64,000 nucleotides of DNA from Leptolyngbya sp. FACHB-321 (GTDB taxonomy: Bacteria; Cyanobacteriota; Cyanobacteriia; Leptolyngbyales; Leptolyngbyaceae), in assembly GCF_014695975.1 (NCBI RefSeq), contig NZ_JACJPI010000058.1, positions 434,001 through 498,000 on the forward strand, given 5' to 3'. Within the stretch, counting starts at the first letter, position 1. Each line of letters opens with the position of its first letter. The notes beneath the pieces are model-generated. The model was not told the origin of the DNA and did not search any database. It saw only the letters and a list, made by a program, of their open reading frames with translations. A program made the translations under genes and the position numbers. Shown one piece after another: positions 46,327 through 56,393 of the stretch.

Positions 46327-46364
46327 GATTGGTGGATGGGTACAGACCCACTCATCCACCAATC
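46327..46364 (+). terminator. hairpin downstream of the RTX gene
   Basis: GATTGGTGGATG (46327-46338) pairs perfectly with CATCCACCAATC (46353-46364), with GGG/CCC in the loop extending it. It lies 93 bases after the RTX stop. There is no T tract, so termination is likely but unproven. Confidence 0.6.
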
Positions 46365-46455
46365 AACAGCACTGGTGTAAAGCTGCCGTCGTGAGGCAGT
46401 AGTGTGCTGATAACACATGGCAATCCATTGTTGTTTAGTTTGAAATTATTTCGTT

Positions 46456-47241
46456 ATGAGTCGTCAGGTATTAGAGCGTGGAGCACTTGCTTGCTCTTTC
46501 TTAGCCCTTTACGGTTGGTCACACCCATCGGTATCGGAACCCACTCTTCCTCATTGCGAACCTGCGCCTAACGTTGCTGGAATACAAGACCGTTGTTTGC
46601 AAAATGCACAAAATTTTCAGAACGCACAGCACTTAGCCAGTGGTACAGCGCCCGAAGCCTTGGTGAATGATCAATGGAGCGATCGTCGCCTCAGCAAGCT
46701 GCCGAACAAGATCGAAGCTGTTTACAGCGATTTGCTGCAACAAGCGCAGGCATTTAGCGATCGCAATCAACTGAATGAAGCAATCAATCGCGTGGCTGGT
46801 ATTCCTAAAAACAGCCAGCATTACGAGATGGCGCACCAACTCCAGGAAGACTGGTCAAGAGAACTATTGCGGCAAGCAACCAGTGAATGCCAACACGCGC
46901 GTGTTGCCAAAGCCCTTAGTATGCTTGACATGATTCCCGCTACCAGCCAGTTGCACGATCGTGTTACTGAATTACGGCAACGCTGGAGTAAACAGGACAG
47001 CTTTCTGCAACAAGCGATCGCCTTCAAAAGATCTGGTGACTGGCAAGGTGTCATTGATTCCGTTAAAGCCTTAGAAGGCACACCAATGTATCAAAGCCTG
47101 CCTGTGCAAGAACTGCTGCAAAAAGCCATGACGCAGCTTTTTACACCAGATGCAACCATGCTACAAGTGGCAACGGAAGACCTGCCTGCCATACCGCCCA
47201 TTGCCTTGCCAAAAGTAAACGCTGCTATGCCCAAACAGTGA
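46456..47241 (+). CDS. hypothetical helical-repeat protein
   Basis: A 261-residue protein. A hydrophobic start (GALACSFLALYGWSHPSVS) may be a signal peptide. Residues about 85-230 are helical repeats of the type YSDLLQQAQAFSDRNQLNEAINRVAGIPKNSQHYEMAHQLQEDWSRELL, then AKALSMLDMIPATSQLHDRVTELRQRW and RSGDWQGVIDSVKALEGTPMYQSLPVQELL, which recall TPR-like repeats of about 35-40 residues. I recognise no named family. It could be a periplasmic scaffold. No obvious link with the RTX gene upstream. Confidence 0.7.
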   Translation: MSRQVLERGALACSFLALYGWSHPSVSEPTLPHCEPAPNVAGIQDRCLQNAQNFQNAQHLASGTAPEALVNDQWSDRRLSKLPNKIEAVYSDLLQQAQAFSDRNQLNEAINRVAGIPKNSQHYEMAHQLQEDWSRELLRQATSECQHARVAKALSMLDMIPATSQLHDRVTELRQRWSKQDSFLQQAIAFKRSGDWQGVIDSVKALEGTPMYQSLPVQELLQKAMTQLFTPDATMLQVATEDLPAIPPIALPKVNAAMPKQ

Positions 47242-47438
47242 GATAGCTGTAGCTAACACTTCCTGAATTGGTACAAGCCAACCTTTTAGGATTCCCCCAT
47301 CTGATTAGCTCCTACTTAGGATATCTCCCTGCAAAATCTGTAGCATTCTCAAAGTCAACGGACATGGCTGATCATCAAGCAACCTCAGTCTAGAGGCAAG
47401 GTGTTTGATGATTTCGCCTGTAAATATGGTTTCCACCT

Positions 47439-48869
47439 CTAGCGCTTATCCGGTAACGCTTTAGCAAACTCAACTCCAAACAGATGTTTCAACACTGCTA
47501 CTGGGTCTGTTTGAGGAAGACTCATCTCCACAAAGAGGCTATGCGCTAGCTGTAGCTGGACAGCACTATATTGCCTCTGGTTAGGGCTTTGGGAAACCGC
47601 CAAACTCAAATCATGAAACCATCGCACCAAGACGGGTAGTGAGTTCTCAAATGCCATAGCAGATCGATCGCTCGAAAAGCGTAAAATGCGCCGTTTGAAA
47701 TGAGCATTCGTCAGTGTGTGGGTAGTGCCCTCCTGGATTAGTTCCCAAGGCGATTGCGGCATTGCTTTCTTGCTCCAGGTAACCCATAAGCGCATCCGTT
47801 TCAAAATTACATCTGTATCACTGGGGTTTGATAGAGCAAAGGTCAGCCATTTTGTTGCTGGCAATTCAAGCACTCGACGCGCTGGTGGCGGTCCTGTTGG
47901 CACACGGTTAAAGGGTGGCTCGATCGCAGCCTGTGAGGATCGAGCAGCGATCGGCGGTGGCTGGAATTCACTTAAGCGTGCTACTGCCTGGCTGGAAAGG
48001 GAAAGAGTCGGGTCAGCTTGAGTGTGAGAAGAAGCAACGAGTTTTTCTGCCGTTGATGGAACAACAGACGTGCAATCAGATGGGTCATGCAGCACGGCTA
48101 TTGGTTTGAGCGTTAGAGGTGTAACATCCCAGCGATAGCGATCAAGCCTGCCCCCTTCATGCATACAAAGAGGAAATGGGTAAACTTGTTTTGCAATCGG
48201 TTGGTGAGTTTTCAGATCGAGGTATTCTACGTGTAAATGGATATCTGGCGTATCGTTTTGCTGTTTATCAAAGGTGTAATCGGGTGGCGGTGGTTCTAGA
48301 TAGAGCAGCCGTACCAGTTGTTTGACAGCCGGATTTTTACAATCTTGCAACTGAAAAACATTATGAGGGGGGTTAAACACTAACCGCCCTTCAGCATCCA
48401 AAAAGTAGTCAAGTGTACAGCCTTGAGGAACGTAGAAAAGAGTGCCAATGTAGCGATCGAGTTTAGGTTTACGCCGTCTTAAGTAGACGTAATACTGGTT
48501 TGGGTCGCTTAAGCCCCGATCCTGGTAGCTGTAATCCTTTTTCAGCAGCAGACGAGTATTTTGTGTAGGCGCGATGCCACGGCGATGGCGATCGCCAATT
48601 TCTCGCAGCCCACATTCTAAAATTGTTTGAATCTGCTCGGTTTGTAGCTGGGTCATCAAACGGCGAACCAACGCTACCTTTACTGTTGCTTTGAGTTGGT
48701 TTATCTGGTCAATAATGCCGCCAGCAACAGTTAAATCTTCTGGCAACGAAATGTCTGCTTCAAAAGACAGTGACGAATCAAACGGCTCAGTCAATGCTTT
48801 TGCATCTGCTGGAGGGAGCGATTGAACATCCCCCTCGTTCGCAACTGGAACGGGAACTTCACGACTCAT
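47439..48869 (-). CDS. hypothetical protein of unknown function
   Basis: A 476-residue soluble protein with no family I recognise. The N-terminal 60 residues are acidic and low complexity. Residues about 60-240 look folded (VKVALVRRLMTQLQTEQIQTILECGLREIGDRHRR, YYVYLRRRKPKLDRYIGTLFYVPQGCTLDYFLDAEGRLVF). A Ser/Ala/Pro-rich linker follows (about 265-330), and the last 150 residues are folded again (KWLTFALSNPSDTDVILKRMRLWVTWSKKAMPQSPWELIQEG). Gene-like codon use and HIP1 sites support that it is real. It has no signal peptide or membrane span, and no neighbour on the same strand within 500 bases. Confidence 0.7.
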   Translation of the reverse strand: MSREVPVPVANEGDVQSLPPADAKALTEPFDSSLSFEADISLPEDLTVAGGIIDQINQLKATVKVALVRRLMTQLQTEQIQTILECGLREIGDRHRRGIAPTQNTRLLLKKDYSYQDRGLSDPNQYYVYLRRRKPKLDRYIGTLFYVPQGCTLDYFLDAEGRLVFNPPHNVFQLQDCKNPAVKQLVRLLYLEPPPPDYTFDKQQNDTPDIHLHVEYLDLKTHQPIAKQVYPFPLCMHEGGRLDRYRWDVTPLTLKPIAVLHDPSDCTSVVPSTAEKLVASSHTQADPTLSLSSQAVARLSEFQPPPIAARSSQAAIEPPFNRVPTGPPPARRVLELPATKWLTFALSNPSDTDVILKRMRLWVTWSKKAMPQSPWELIQEGTTHTLTNAHFKRRILRFSSDRSAMAFENSLPVLVRWFHDLSLAVSQSPNQRQYSAVQLQLAHSLFVEMSLPQTDPVAVLKHLFGVEFAKALPDKR

Positions 48870-49459
48870 GTAAGGAAAAACCAGGGGCTGTACAACACAC
48901 TTTCCAGCAATGCGACTGGGTGAATTTAGCTAACCCAAAGGACTCGATTGCGATGGGTTCATTCTATCCCAGATATTTCCGCAGATTAATAACCTAAGCG
49001 AAAGATCGTGCAAAGTAATGCGAGGTTTGTGTTAAGAGTTGATGGAAAGGCTTTGAACGAAGCATTAACAGCCTTTCTCAGTCAGCTATATGCTGGCTTC
49101 TTCAGTAAGATAAGGGATAACGTGGGCGAGAACTGCTATCTACTTCACTGATTGATTGCATCTAAACACACAGCGGTTTACAGCTTGATTGCAGTGCTGG
49201 AGAAGGCTCAAAAGAGTTTTATCCTTATAAGGGATCTTGTGGCATGTAAAAAGAGCCTTGTGTAAGCCGAATTTCTAACTAAAAAAGCAGGGCGATGCCC
49301 TGCCCCTACAGCTTTATAGGTCAATAGATAATCTAATTTACGTTCCCGAGTCGCTGAGCGTTGGCATAAGCGTTTAGCCAAAGGTGAAAATTTGTACCTA
49401 GAAGCAGATCAAAACTCTCCTTTGACAAATAATTGGAGCTACCGAACTAGACAGGCTCT
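48870..49459. other. intergenic, trailer of the PAS gene
   Basis: No gene seen. It holds the terminator of the PAS gene at 49281-49303 and the promoter of the minus-strand gene that begins at 48869. Confidence 0.45.
49281..49303 (-). terminator. rho-independent terminator of the PAS gene
   Basis: On the minus strand GCAGGGC-ATC-GCCCTGC is followed by TTTTTTAG, a textbook terminator, about 157 bases past the stop. It is preceded by GTAGGGG, a form I recall as dispersed in cyanobacterial genomes. Confidence 0.85.
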
Positions 49460-51106
49460 TTAGTTCGACTGCTGCATGTTTTTCGCTGAAACAAAAGGTG
49501 GAAAGCAATTTGATGCACTCGATTGTATTAAGTCAGGATACTGCTGAAGGATTGCCTGGTTAACCGCTTCACACCGACGCAGCTCTGCCTCTGCTTGTTT
49601 GCGATCGCTGATGTCGAGCAAAACACCGTCCAGCCACAACAAATTACCATGCTGATCAAAAACGCCTTGTTTGCGTTCAGAAACCCAGCGAATCTGACCA
49701 TTGGCATGAAGCAGGCGATACTCGATCGAAGAACGGTGGCAATCCAAAAACGATTGAATTAAGGAGTCTTTAAGGAGTGGAATATCGTCTGGATGTACGA
49801 TTCCAAGAAAAGATCGTGCTTGATTGTTGATCAATGCGGCAGCCGGATAGCCAGCGATCGTCTCAATACCATCGCTGAGGTCTGTCATTGTATACACAGC
49901 ATTGCAGCGAAACGTAGCTCCTGACAGATTAAGCACTAAAGACCGAAATCGTTCTTCACTTGCATTAAGCTCCATTTCTAAACTTTTGCGATCGGTGATG
50001 TTGTGTCCACTGATCATGATGCCATCAACATTGGAGGCGGACGGAAAGCGCTGTCCCTGTATCGAAAGTGCTACCCATCGACCTGCTTTTGTTCTCCACC
50101 AACATTCGATATCTGGTTGATGCGGTTGAGCATCACTTGCCCACAAGCGCAATGCAAGTTCAAACTCGTTGAAATGATTGGGGTGAAGCAGTTCTGCAAG
50201 ATGACGACCCAACAACTCTTCTTCCTTGTAGCCTAAAAGCTGCTCGACAGCCCCACTAGTGTAAATAATTTGTCCTGTATTGGTGGTTTGGATAAACAAG
50301 TAGGGGCTATTTAAGATGAGTGCTTTCCACTTTGCTTCGGTTCTAACTAGCGCACTGTAGACCTTGCGATATTCCGTTATGTCGTCCAACAGATATTTGA
50401 AGTAACACTGATGTCGGCTCTTACAGCCAGAGTCTTCTGCCAGGGAAACGCTAATGTTAACCCAAACAACGTCGTTATTTTTAGCAATCAATCGCTTCTC
50501 AACCGTATAGGAGTGGATGGCTCTATCCAGCAGCTTTTGCTTCAAAACGGCATCAGCCAGTCGATCGCCTGGGTACGTTAAAGCGTCAAACATCAATACA
50601 TCATGCTCATTTGTCTTCAATAGGGCATGAAATTGTGTGTTGGCTTTAACAACGGCACCATCCTGGTTAACCAAAGCCATTGCCAAACTAGGGTGTGGCG
50701 GTAACCCTATCGCTTCCTCATTTCTCTCTACAGCACGACTAATTGGTTCTATATACCCGCTTTTTTGGGCTGTTAAAAACATTGAGTGTGTCGCTTGATT
50801 AAAATGCAGGGAACATTCGAGGCTGATTCCACCGTCATGGATTTTAGCAAGAAAGTTAACTGTTCCTCCCTGTAAGGCACGCTCCCAAAGATCTTTGAGT
50901 AACGCTTGTGGTGTTAACGTTGAGGCAAAGCAGTCAAAGAAAGCAACGTCCTCAGCTTCAGCCTGTAGCAAGGCTAAAAAGCTTTGACTGGCATAAATTG
51001 TTTGTCCATGCTTGTTGTAGATACAAAGAGGCGTAAGCGCTCGCTCCAAGAATTCTAATGATTGGTGAGACTGAATTCCAGGAAGATTCCACAAAGCAGA
51101 AACCAT
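49460..51106 (-). CDS. multi-PAS sensor protein without output domain
   Basis: About 548 residues from the ATG at 51106; a TTG two codons earlier has the ribosome-binding site AAAGGA at better spacing. Four PAS-like modules can be followed: from 20 (LERALTPLCIYNKHGQTIYASQSFLAL), 135 (AMALVNQDGAVVKANTQFHALL), 265 (ILNSPYLFIQTTNTGQIIYTSGAVEQLLGYKEEELLGRHL) and 395 (LVLNLSGATFRCNAVYTMTDLSDGIETIAGYP), with PAC-type ends DITEYRKV, NITDRKSLE and ISDRKQAEAEL. It stops just as another PAS linker begins, with no kinase, GGDEF or EAL domain. It may have lost an output domain, or act as a stand-alone sensor. Confidence 0.8.
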   Translation of the reverse strand: MVSALWNLPGIQSHQSLEFLERALTPLCIYNKHGQTIYASQSFLALLQAEAEDVAFFDCFASTLTPQALLKDLWERALQGGTVNFLAKIHDGGISLECSLHFNQATHSMFLTAQKSGYIEPISRAVERNEEAIGLPPHPSLAMALVNQDGAVVKANTQFHALLKTNEHDVLMFDALTYPGDRLADAVLKQKLLDRAIHSYTVEKRLIAKNNDVVWVNISVSLAEDSGCKSRHQCYFKYLLDDITEYRKVYSALVRTEAKWKALILNSPYLFIQTTNTGQIIYTSGAVEQLLGYKEEELLGRHLAELLHPNHFNEFELALRLWASDAQPHQPDIECWWRTKAGRWVALSIQGQRFPSASNVDGIMISGHNITDRKSLEMELNASEERFRSLVLNLSGATFRCNAVYTMTDLSDGIETIAGYPAAALINNQARSFLGIVHPDDIPLLKDSLIQSFLDCHRSSIEYRLLHANGQIRWVSERKQGVFDQHGNLLWLDGVLLDISDRKQAEAELRRCEAVNQAILQQYPDLIQSSASNCFPPFVSAKNMQQSN

Positions 51107-51112
51107 ATACAA

Positions 51113-52244
51113 TGCATTCCTTTCGTTTCGGATCGAGCGATGTCAAGGCACGCCTGCTAAATATTTAGAGGCGCTATGCTGATTGCGATCGACTCACAAA
51201 TAATTGATGACTACTAACCTTTGAATGGATACACCCATAGAATTAGGTAGATGTGGCTTTTGCGTAAAAGCGCTGACGCTGTAAGAGCATCAACACCAGA
51301 AGCCGTTGCATTACAAGCTGATTTATCTCTACCCTTACTCCTGCTAGTCAGTTACCGATCGACTTCAAACACCCGTTTAACGTTTATTGGTGTTGAGCTA
51401 CTTCGTTCACTGAACTTGCTATACGTTTGAGTTAGTCGCCTTTATAGTCAAGCATTTCTGTTTCACTGGATCTGTAGAATATGCTTGTTTGACAATTGTC
51501 ACAGTCAAAGCCTTTGATGTGACAGTCAGTTTATGTCTGTACGGTCGAGAATCAATTAGAACCTGCCCCGTGTACGTGTTCCAGTTAGAGAAAGACGACT
51601 CGTCTGGCTTCGTTCTGTCACAAAACCTAGACACTGGCAGTTCTAGCCATTATAATTTACGTGAGCATCTGACCACTAACAGCACTGAGTGCCATTAAGA
51701 ACAGCACTAAATGCAATCTCATAAGAGCAAGCAGGCTCTCGTCTACCGCCGTAGCAGGATCAGTTTTTTTGATGTGTATAGGCTTGCAGGCATAGGTTTG
51801 AAACGTAGTGCTTTCCCGGTGTGATGGAGTGATCGCAGTGGCTACTGCGAAAAGTTTTTAGGCATCCGATTATCAAAATTGCAGCCATCTTTCTTTGAAG
51901 GTAAAACGCGATCAGCTGGAGTGTCTTGCTAATTGCAAACGCTCTAACGCTGAATTGGTGAGGGTTATTGCAGAAACAGGTGAGGGGGCTAGAGTTTAGC
52001 GTCCTTCTTGGAAGAAAGGCTGGGGATGAGGTAAATCATCCTTGCAAGCAACAATGCTTGATTTTGCAATTCCACAGAAACGTCTGTCATGAACGTTTCC
52101 ACGGCAGAGGCTACACCCTTTCACGCCTTGCCCCTTCCATCAAAACCGTAGTTACCTCTTTGAAAGTTGCTGTAAGGTCATCAAAGAGTCCGCTACCCCT
52201 AAGGGCAATAGTGTAGACCTCATCTCACAAAAGGTTGAATTTGC
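51113..52244. other. long intergenic region with repeats
   Basis: No convincing gene in 1.1 kb. Two features stand out. A hairpin TGTCACAGTCAAAG with CTTTGATGTGACA (51497-51524, one bulge) is adjacent to GACAATTGTC. Two direct repeats of 18 bases, AACAGCACTGAGTGCCAT (51678-51695) and AACAGCACTAAATGCAAT (51700-51717), lie at a 22-base period; both contain a GCACT-N-RTGC dyad. These could be regulator sites for the kinase gene, but they are far from its start. A plus-strand frame at 51968-52216 lacks any recognisable motif. Confidence 0.5.
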
Positions 52245-54155
52245 ATGATTGGTCAACTCTTGACTGGACGCTATCTCATCCTGGAAAAATTGGGGGTAGG
52301 CGGGTTCAGTGAAACATATCTGGCTCGCGACAAATACCTTCCTCATCATCCTTTATGTGTTGTCAAAGCACTGCAACTGTCATCCGGCAACACATTGTCA
52401 TTAGAGACCGCACAGCAGTTGTTTGAGACTGAAGCGCGGCTCTTAGAAACGCTGGGGCAACATCACACTCAAATTCCAACCCTGCTGGCTTACAGCCATG
52501 AACACGATCAATCCTACCTAATCCAGGAATATATTGAGGGAGAAAGCTTAAGCAAGTGGCTTGCTCGCGGTAAGCGCTTGACAACACAGGCAGCAATTAA
52601 GATGCTGTCAGAGTTGCTATCTATCCTGACGTATCTTCATGCTCATCGTGTGATCCATCGTGATATTACGCCGAGTAATGTCATTCGTCGCCAGCGAGAT
52701 GGAAAGCTAGTGCTGATTGACTTTGGTGCAGCTTGTCAGCTTCCGGAAGCAACAGAGACTTCTGCCAGTGATGAGCGTCCGTTGGCGATCGGTACGCCAG
52801 ATTATATGCCAGATGAGCAGTATGCTGGCGAAGCTCAGCTCAATAGTGATTTGTATGCGTTGGGTATTTTAGTGATTCATTTGCTTACCGGAGCACATCC
52901 ACGTCAGTTTCAACGCGACCTTGTTTCGGGACAGCTGGATTGGCAGCGTCATTTACCTGAGTCGGCGATCGATCCAGGTTTAGTTGTGCTGCTCAATCGT
53001 ATGGTGCAGATTGATTTTCGCGATCGTTATCAGCAAGCAGAAGACGTGTTGGCAGACCTGCAAGCCTTGCCCCTCAAAAAATATTTTCGGCAGCCAGACA
53101 TCACCAATTGGCAAGGTTTTGTAGCCAAGCGTTTGGTACCAGCCGTGGCAGGGGTGCTACTGGGTGTCGTTGGTATTCAGTATGCTCAGGCTCAAGGTCA
53201 ACAAACCGAATTATGGTTTAGCCAACTCAGGCAGCACTTCCATCCATCTAACGTGCATTTAACAATGGTGCGTGATGTTTTGGTACAGCCTGAAATTGAA
53301 CGGTTAGTCGTTGCGCCCAATAACCGTAGCTTCGTTACCACTGGGTCAGATCACGTTTTGCGTGTGTGGTCACTAACAACCGGAGCCATGCTTAAAGCGC
53401 TGTCCAAGCATACAACTACCGTCACCGCTCTAAATGTTAGCCAGGACAGCAAACTGTTAGTCAGTGGTGGTCAAGATGGCACGGTCTATCTGTGGGATGC
53501 CGTCTCTGGGCATTTTCTACGCTCCTTTGATGGGCATCGTCAGCCAGTGACAGCAGTTGCCATTAGCCCTGATGGAAGCACCATTGCCAGTGGTTGTAAA
53601 GAAGGAAAAATCCGCCGCTGGGATGCACAGACAGGTATTCGGATGCAGTCATTGAAGCTTGCTGATGGTGAAGTAACTGCACTGGCATACGGTGCAACTT
53701 CCGATCGCCTGATCAGTGCCAGTAGCGATCGTGCGCGATCGCTGAGCCAAATTCAAATTTGGGATCTCAACACGGGCAACCTAGCACGGACATTTGCCGG
53801 ACATACGACTGCAATTGATGGGTTAAAGGTTGTTGGTGACCAGATGCTTTTTAGCGTGGGCAAAGATCAAGCGTTGCTGTGGGATTTAAAGCGCGAAGAA
53901 TTAGCCACAGTGTTTCCCAAAAACTCAGCGAATGCGATCACGGCTTCGTTCAACGCTCAAAATATTGTGACTGTGCATGCTAACGGCAGCCTCAGAGTTT
54001 GGATGCGGAAAGCAGGGCAGCTAGTGCAAGGCGAGTCGAGTGCGCTAGGGCAAAATTTGGGTGTAGCACTGAGTCCTGACCATCGCTATCTTGTGAGTTG
54101 GAGAGCCGATCAACGGTTGCGCGTCTGGCAGCTTCACGCTAACAATGTTCGCTGA
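52245..54155 (+). CDS. Ser/Thr protein kinase with C-terminal WD40 repeats
   Basis: A 636-residue protein. The kinase domain shows LGVGGFSETYLA (16-27), Lys41, HRDITPSN (138-145) and DFGAA (159-163), so it should be active. A probable membrane helix lies at about 300-318 (LVPAVAGVLLGVVGIQYAQAQ). The rest is a set of WD40 repeats (for example VAISPDGSTIASGCKEGKIRRWD, LDNQMLFSVGKDQALLWD-like units, VALSPDHRYLVSWRADQRLRVWQ) forming a propeller outside or inside the membrane. It is a typical cyanobacterial Pkn-WD40 architecture. Signal and targets are unknown. The FHA protein two genes downstream is a possible phospho-target. Confidence 0.92.
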   Translation: MIGQLLTGRYLILEKLGVGGFSETYLARDKYLPHHPLCVVKALQLSSGNTLSLETAQQLFETEARLLETLGQHHTQIPTLLAYSHEHDQSYLIQEYIEGESLSKWLARGKRLTTQAAIKMLSELLSILTYLHAHRVIHRDITPSNVIRRQRDGKLVLIDFGAACQLPEATETSASDERPLAIGTPDYMPDEQYAGEAQLNSDLYALGILVIHLLTGAHPRQFQRDLVSGQLDWQRHLPESAIDPGLVVLLNRMVQIDFRDRYQQAEDVLADLQALPLKKYFRQPDITNWQGFVAKRLVPAVAGVLLGVVGIQYAQAQGQQTELWFSQLRQHFHPSNVHLTMVRDVLVQPEIERLVVAPNNRSFVTTGSDHVLRVWSLTTGAMLKALSKHTTTVTALNVSQDSKLLVSGGQDGTVYLWDAVSGHFLRSFDGHRQPVTAVAISPDGSTIASGCKEGKIRRWDAQTGIRMQSLKLADGEVTALAYGATSDRLISASSDRARSLSQIQIWDLNTGNLARTFAGHTTAIDGLKVVGDQMLFSVGKDQALLWDLKREELATVFPKNSANAITASFNAQNIVTVHANGSLRVWMRKAGQLVQGESSALGQNLGVALSPDHRYLVSWRADQRLRVWQLHANNVR

Positions 54156-54611
54156 AAAAGCAACGTATAGCTTTTGTCACAAAGCTTAGGACATTGGGAA
54201 CGAAGGGGGTATGGGACGTTGCCCTAACTAGAGGCTTCACCCCTGCACCCTGTCCTAACCAGTCTGGCGAGGCTATACATCACTGATGCCTCTCTAGCCC
54301 CGTGTGATCATACCGCTCCGTTAGAAAAAGGAACTTCCAAAGTTCCTCTCTAAGGGAAGCAAGGAGGCAGAAGTTTCAAGTTTCAAGCACGTAATAGTAC
54401 AAAAACCAGATGATTGATGGAATTAGACCCATTCCCGTTTCACACGCTACAAAGCAAGAGTCCCTTGTCCACGGCTTCTCCCTTCATAAAGGGGATTGAG
54501 ATGGATTAAGCGGAGAAAGCTGTAGCCAGCACTTTTTGCGTTGGTATGGCAAAGTTCACCGTTGGCAACTCCACAGCTAAATACTGACAATTTCCACATG
54601 AGGTAAGATTA
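54156..54611. other. intergenic, hairpin and short repeats
   Basis: No gene seen. AGGAACTT-CCA-AAGTTCCT (54329-54347) is a perfect small hairpin, possibly a terminator of the kinase gene. GTTTCAA occurs twice in a row at about 54374-54388. Confidence 0.4.
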
Positions 54612-56321
54612 ATGCTACATAATGTTCCAGAAAAAACCATGCACCGTGTCCGCTGGCTATTAACCATTGGCTGGCTGGTGCTCATTGCCTCACTTCTCTA
54701 TGATCCACTAACACCCTTATGGACGCAGCCAGATAATCTGGCAAGTCCCTTTCGGATTGATCCCGATCGCTGCATCAAAATCCGCGATGCCTGTATGTCG
54801 CAAGAACCCTTTGCGATGGGCGCGCTTATCTGGTGGGCAATGATTGTACCCACTGGAATTTTTATCTTACTGGTGCTTGGACATGAGTTCTGGCGGCGGA
54901 TTTGCCCACTTTCCTTTATGTCTCAAATTCCCCGTGCTTTGGGTATCCAACGGCGACGCAACGTGCGCGATCCATTAACGGGAGAGGTCCGTCGAGAACT
55001 GGTGACGATCGGCGAAAACTCGTGGCTTGGGCGAAACCATCTCTATGTGCAATTTGGACTGTTTATTCTGGGTTTAGGACTCCGTATTTTATTTGTCAAT
55101 TCCGATCGCGTGGCTTTGGCAGGTTTTCTCATTGCTACTATTTGCTGTGCCATCCTGATTGGTTACCTCTATGCTGGCAAAAGCTGGTGCCATTACTTTT
55201 GCCCTATGGCTCCGGTGCAACTAGTTTACACAGGACCACGATCGCTCTTGGGCAGTCAAACCCATCATGCACCAAAGCCAGCCATTACCCAATCCATGTG
55301 TCGCATAGTTGATCCACAAACTGGCAGCGAACGTAGCGCGTGTGTCAGTTGCAAAACATCCTGTTTCGACATTGATGCTGAGAAAACATATTGGGCAGAG
55401 TTACGTAAACCCGGTCGGCGTTTGGTGCAATATGGCTATTTAGGCATGGTGATCGCGTTCTACTTGTATTACTTTCTCTACGCTGGCAACTGGGATTATT
55501 ACTTTACAGGCGCATGGACGCACGAGGCAGATCAAATTGCCAATGTTTTTGACACAGGTTTCTATCTCTACGGCTATGCCATTCCTATCCCAAAAGCGCT
55601 GGCAGTGTTTATCACCTTCGGCATTTTGATTGCCATTACGTTCATCTGGGGAATGGTTTTAGAGAAGCTTTGCCGCACTTACATGACGTGGTGTGGTCGT
55701 CCAGTTTCCGCAGAACATGCCCAACATCTTGTGTTTACGCTGTTTACAGTGATCTCGTTCTGGACATTTTTTTCTTATGGTGCGCGTCCGTCGTTAAATC
55801 GGTTGCCGTTATATCCCCTGCTGGCGTTCAATGCGTTAATTGTAGTAGTTGGCTCCATGTGGTTGTACCGCACCATCAAGCGTACTCATGCTCAGTACGA
55901 GCGTGAACATATGGCAATCAGCCTTCGAAAACAACTGCGCAAGCTTGAGCTAGATCCAACCTTATTGGATGGACGATCGATTGACGAACTAACGCCAGAC
56001 GAAACCTATACCTTAGTCAAAGTGTTGCAGGGTTTCTCACAACAGTTGCGGCTGCATACCTACATCGGTGTAGTGCTGGATTTGTTGGAACAGAAGGCAA
56101 CAAATGGTTCCGGTAGTTTTGAATTCTGCAAGAAGCTCCGACAAGACCTAAAACTCAAAGATGCCGACCACTTCACTGCGCTTGAAATGATTGCCACAAC
56201 GCATCCATCGCTCTTAGCGTCTCGCACATCATCTTCTGTCCAGATGCATGATGCTGTGACGCTAGCAAAAACGATCGCCAGACAGGCAAAGCCATCAAAC
56301 GCACATCGGAGTGATCGCTAG
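54612..56321 (+). CDS. polytopic membrane iron-sulfur protein (NapH/CcoG-like)
   Basis: A 569-residue protein. An N-terminal span (WLLTIGWLVLIASLLY) is followed by about six more helices up to residue 420. Cysteine pairs typical of 4Fe-4S electron carriers of the NapH/RdxA/CcoG group are seen: RRICPLSFMSQ, SWCHYFCPMAP, and CVSCKTSCFDID. The C-terminal 150 residues are cytosolic and helical (HAQYEREHMAISLRKQLRKLELDP, LVKVLQGFSQQLRLHTYIGVVLDLLEQ). It probably carries electrons at the membrane. The next gene, a flavoreductase fused to FHA and 2Fe-2S domains, starts about 70 bases after its stop, so the two form a redox unit. Partner redox centre unknown. Confidence 0.83.
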   Translation: MLHNVPEKTMHRVRWLLTIGWLVLIASLLYDPLTPLWTQPDNLASPFRIDPDRCIKIRDACMSQEPFAMGALIWWAMIVPTGIFILLVLGHEFWRRICPLSFMSQIPRALGIQRRRNVRDPLTGEVRRELVTIGENSWLGRNHLYVQFGLFILGLGLRILFVNSDRVALAGFLIATICCAILIGYLYAGKSWCHYFCPMAPVQLVYTGPRSLLGSQTHHAPKPAITQSMCRIVDPQTGSERSACVSCKTSCFDIDAEKTYWAELRKPGRRLVQYGYLGMVIAFYLYYFLYAGNWDYYFTGAWTHEADQIANVFDTGFYLYGYAIPIPKALAVFITFGILIAITFIWGMVLEKLCRTYMTWCGRPVSAEHAQHLVFTLFTVISFWTFFSYGARPSLNRLPLYPLLAFNALIVVVGSMWLYRTIKRTHAQYEREHMAISLRKQLRKLELDPTLLDGRSIDELTPDETYTLVKVLQGFSQQLRLHTYIGVVLDLLEQKATNGSGSFEFCKKLRQDLKLKDADHFTALEMIATTHPSLLASRTSSSVQMHDAVTLAKTIARQAKPSNAHRSDR

Positions 56322-56393
56322 CAATTGCAGTCAGCCTCCAGGTATTACCACTACTTAATCAATTCACACGCTTTGCAAAGGAGTCTACACGCT

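Noticed and set aside
51968-52216. Plus-strand frame upstream of the kinase gene
   Set aside because: No motif, unlike codon use, and no ribosome-binding site; I treat the region as intergenic.
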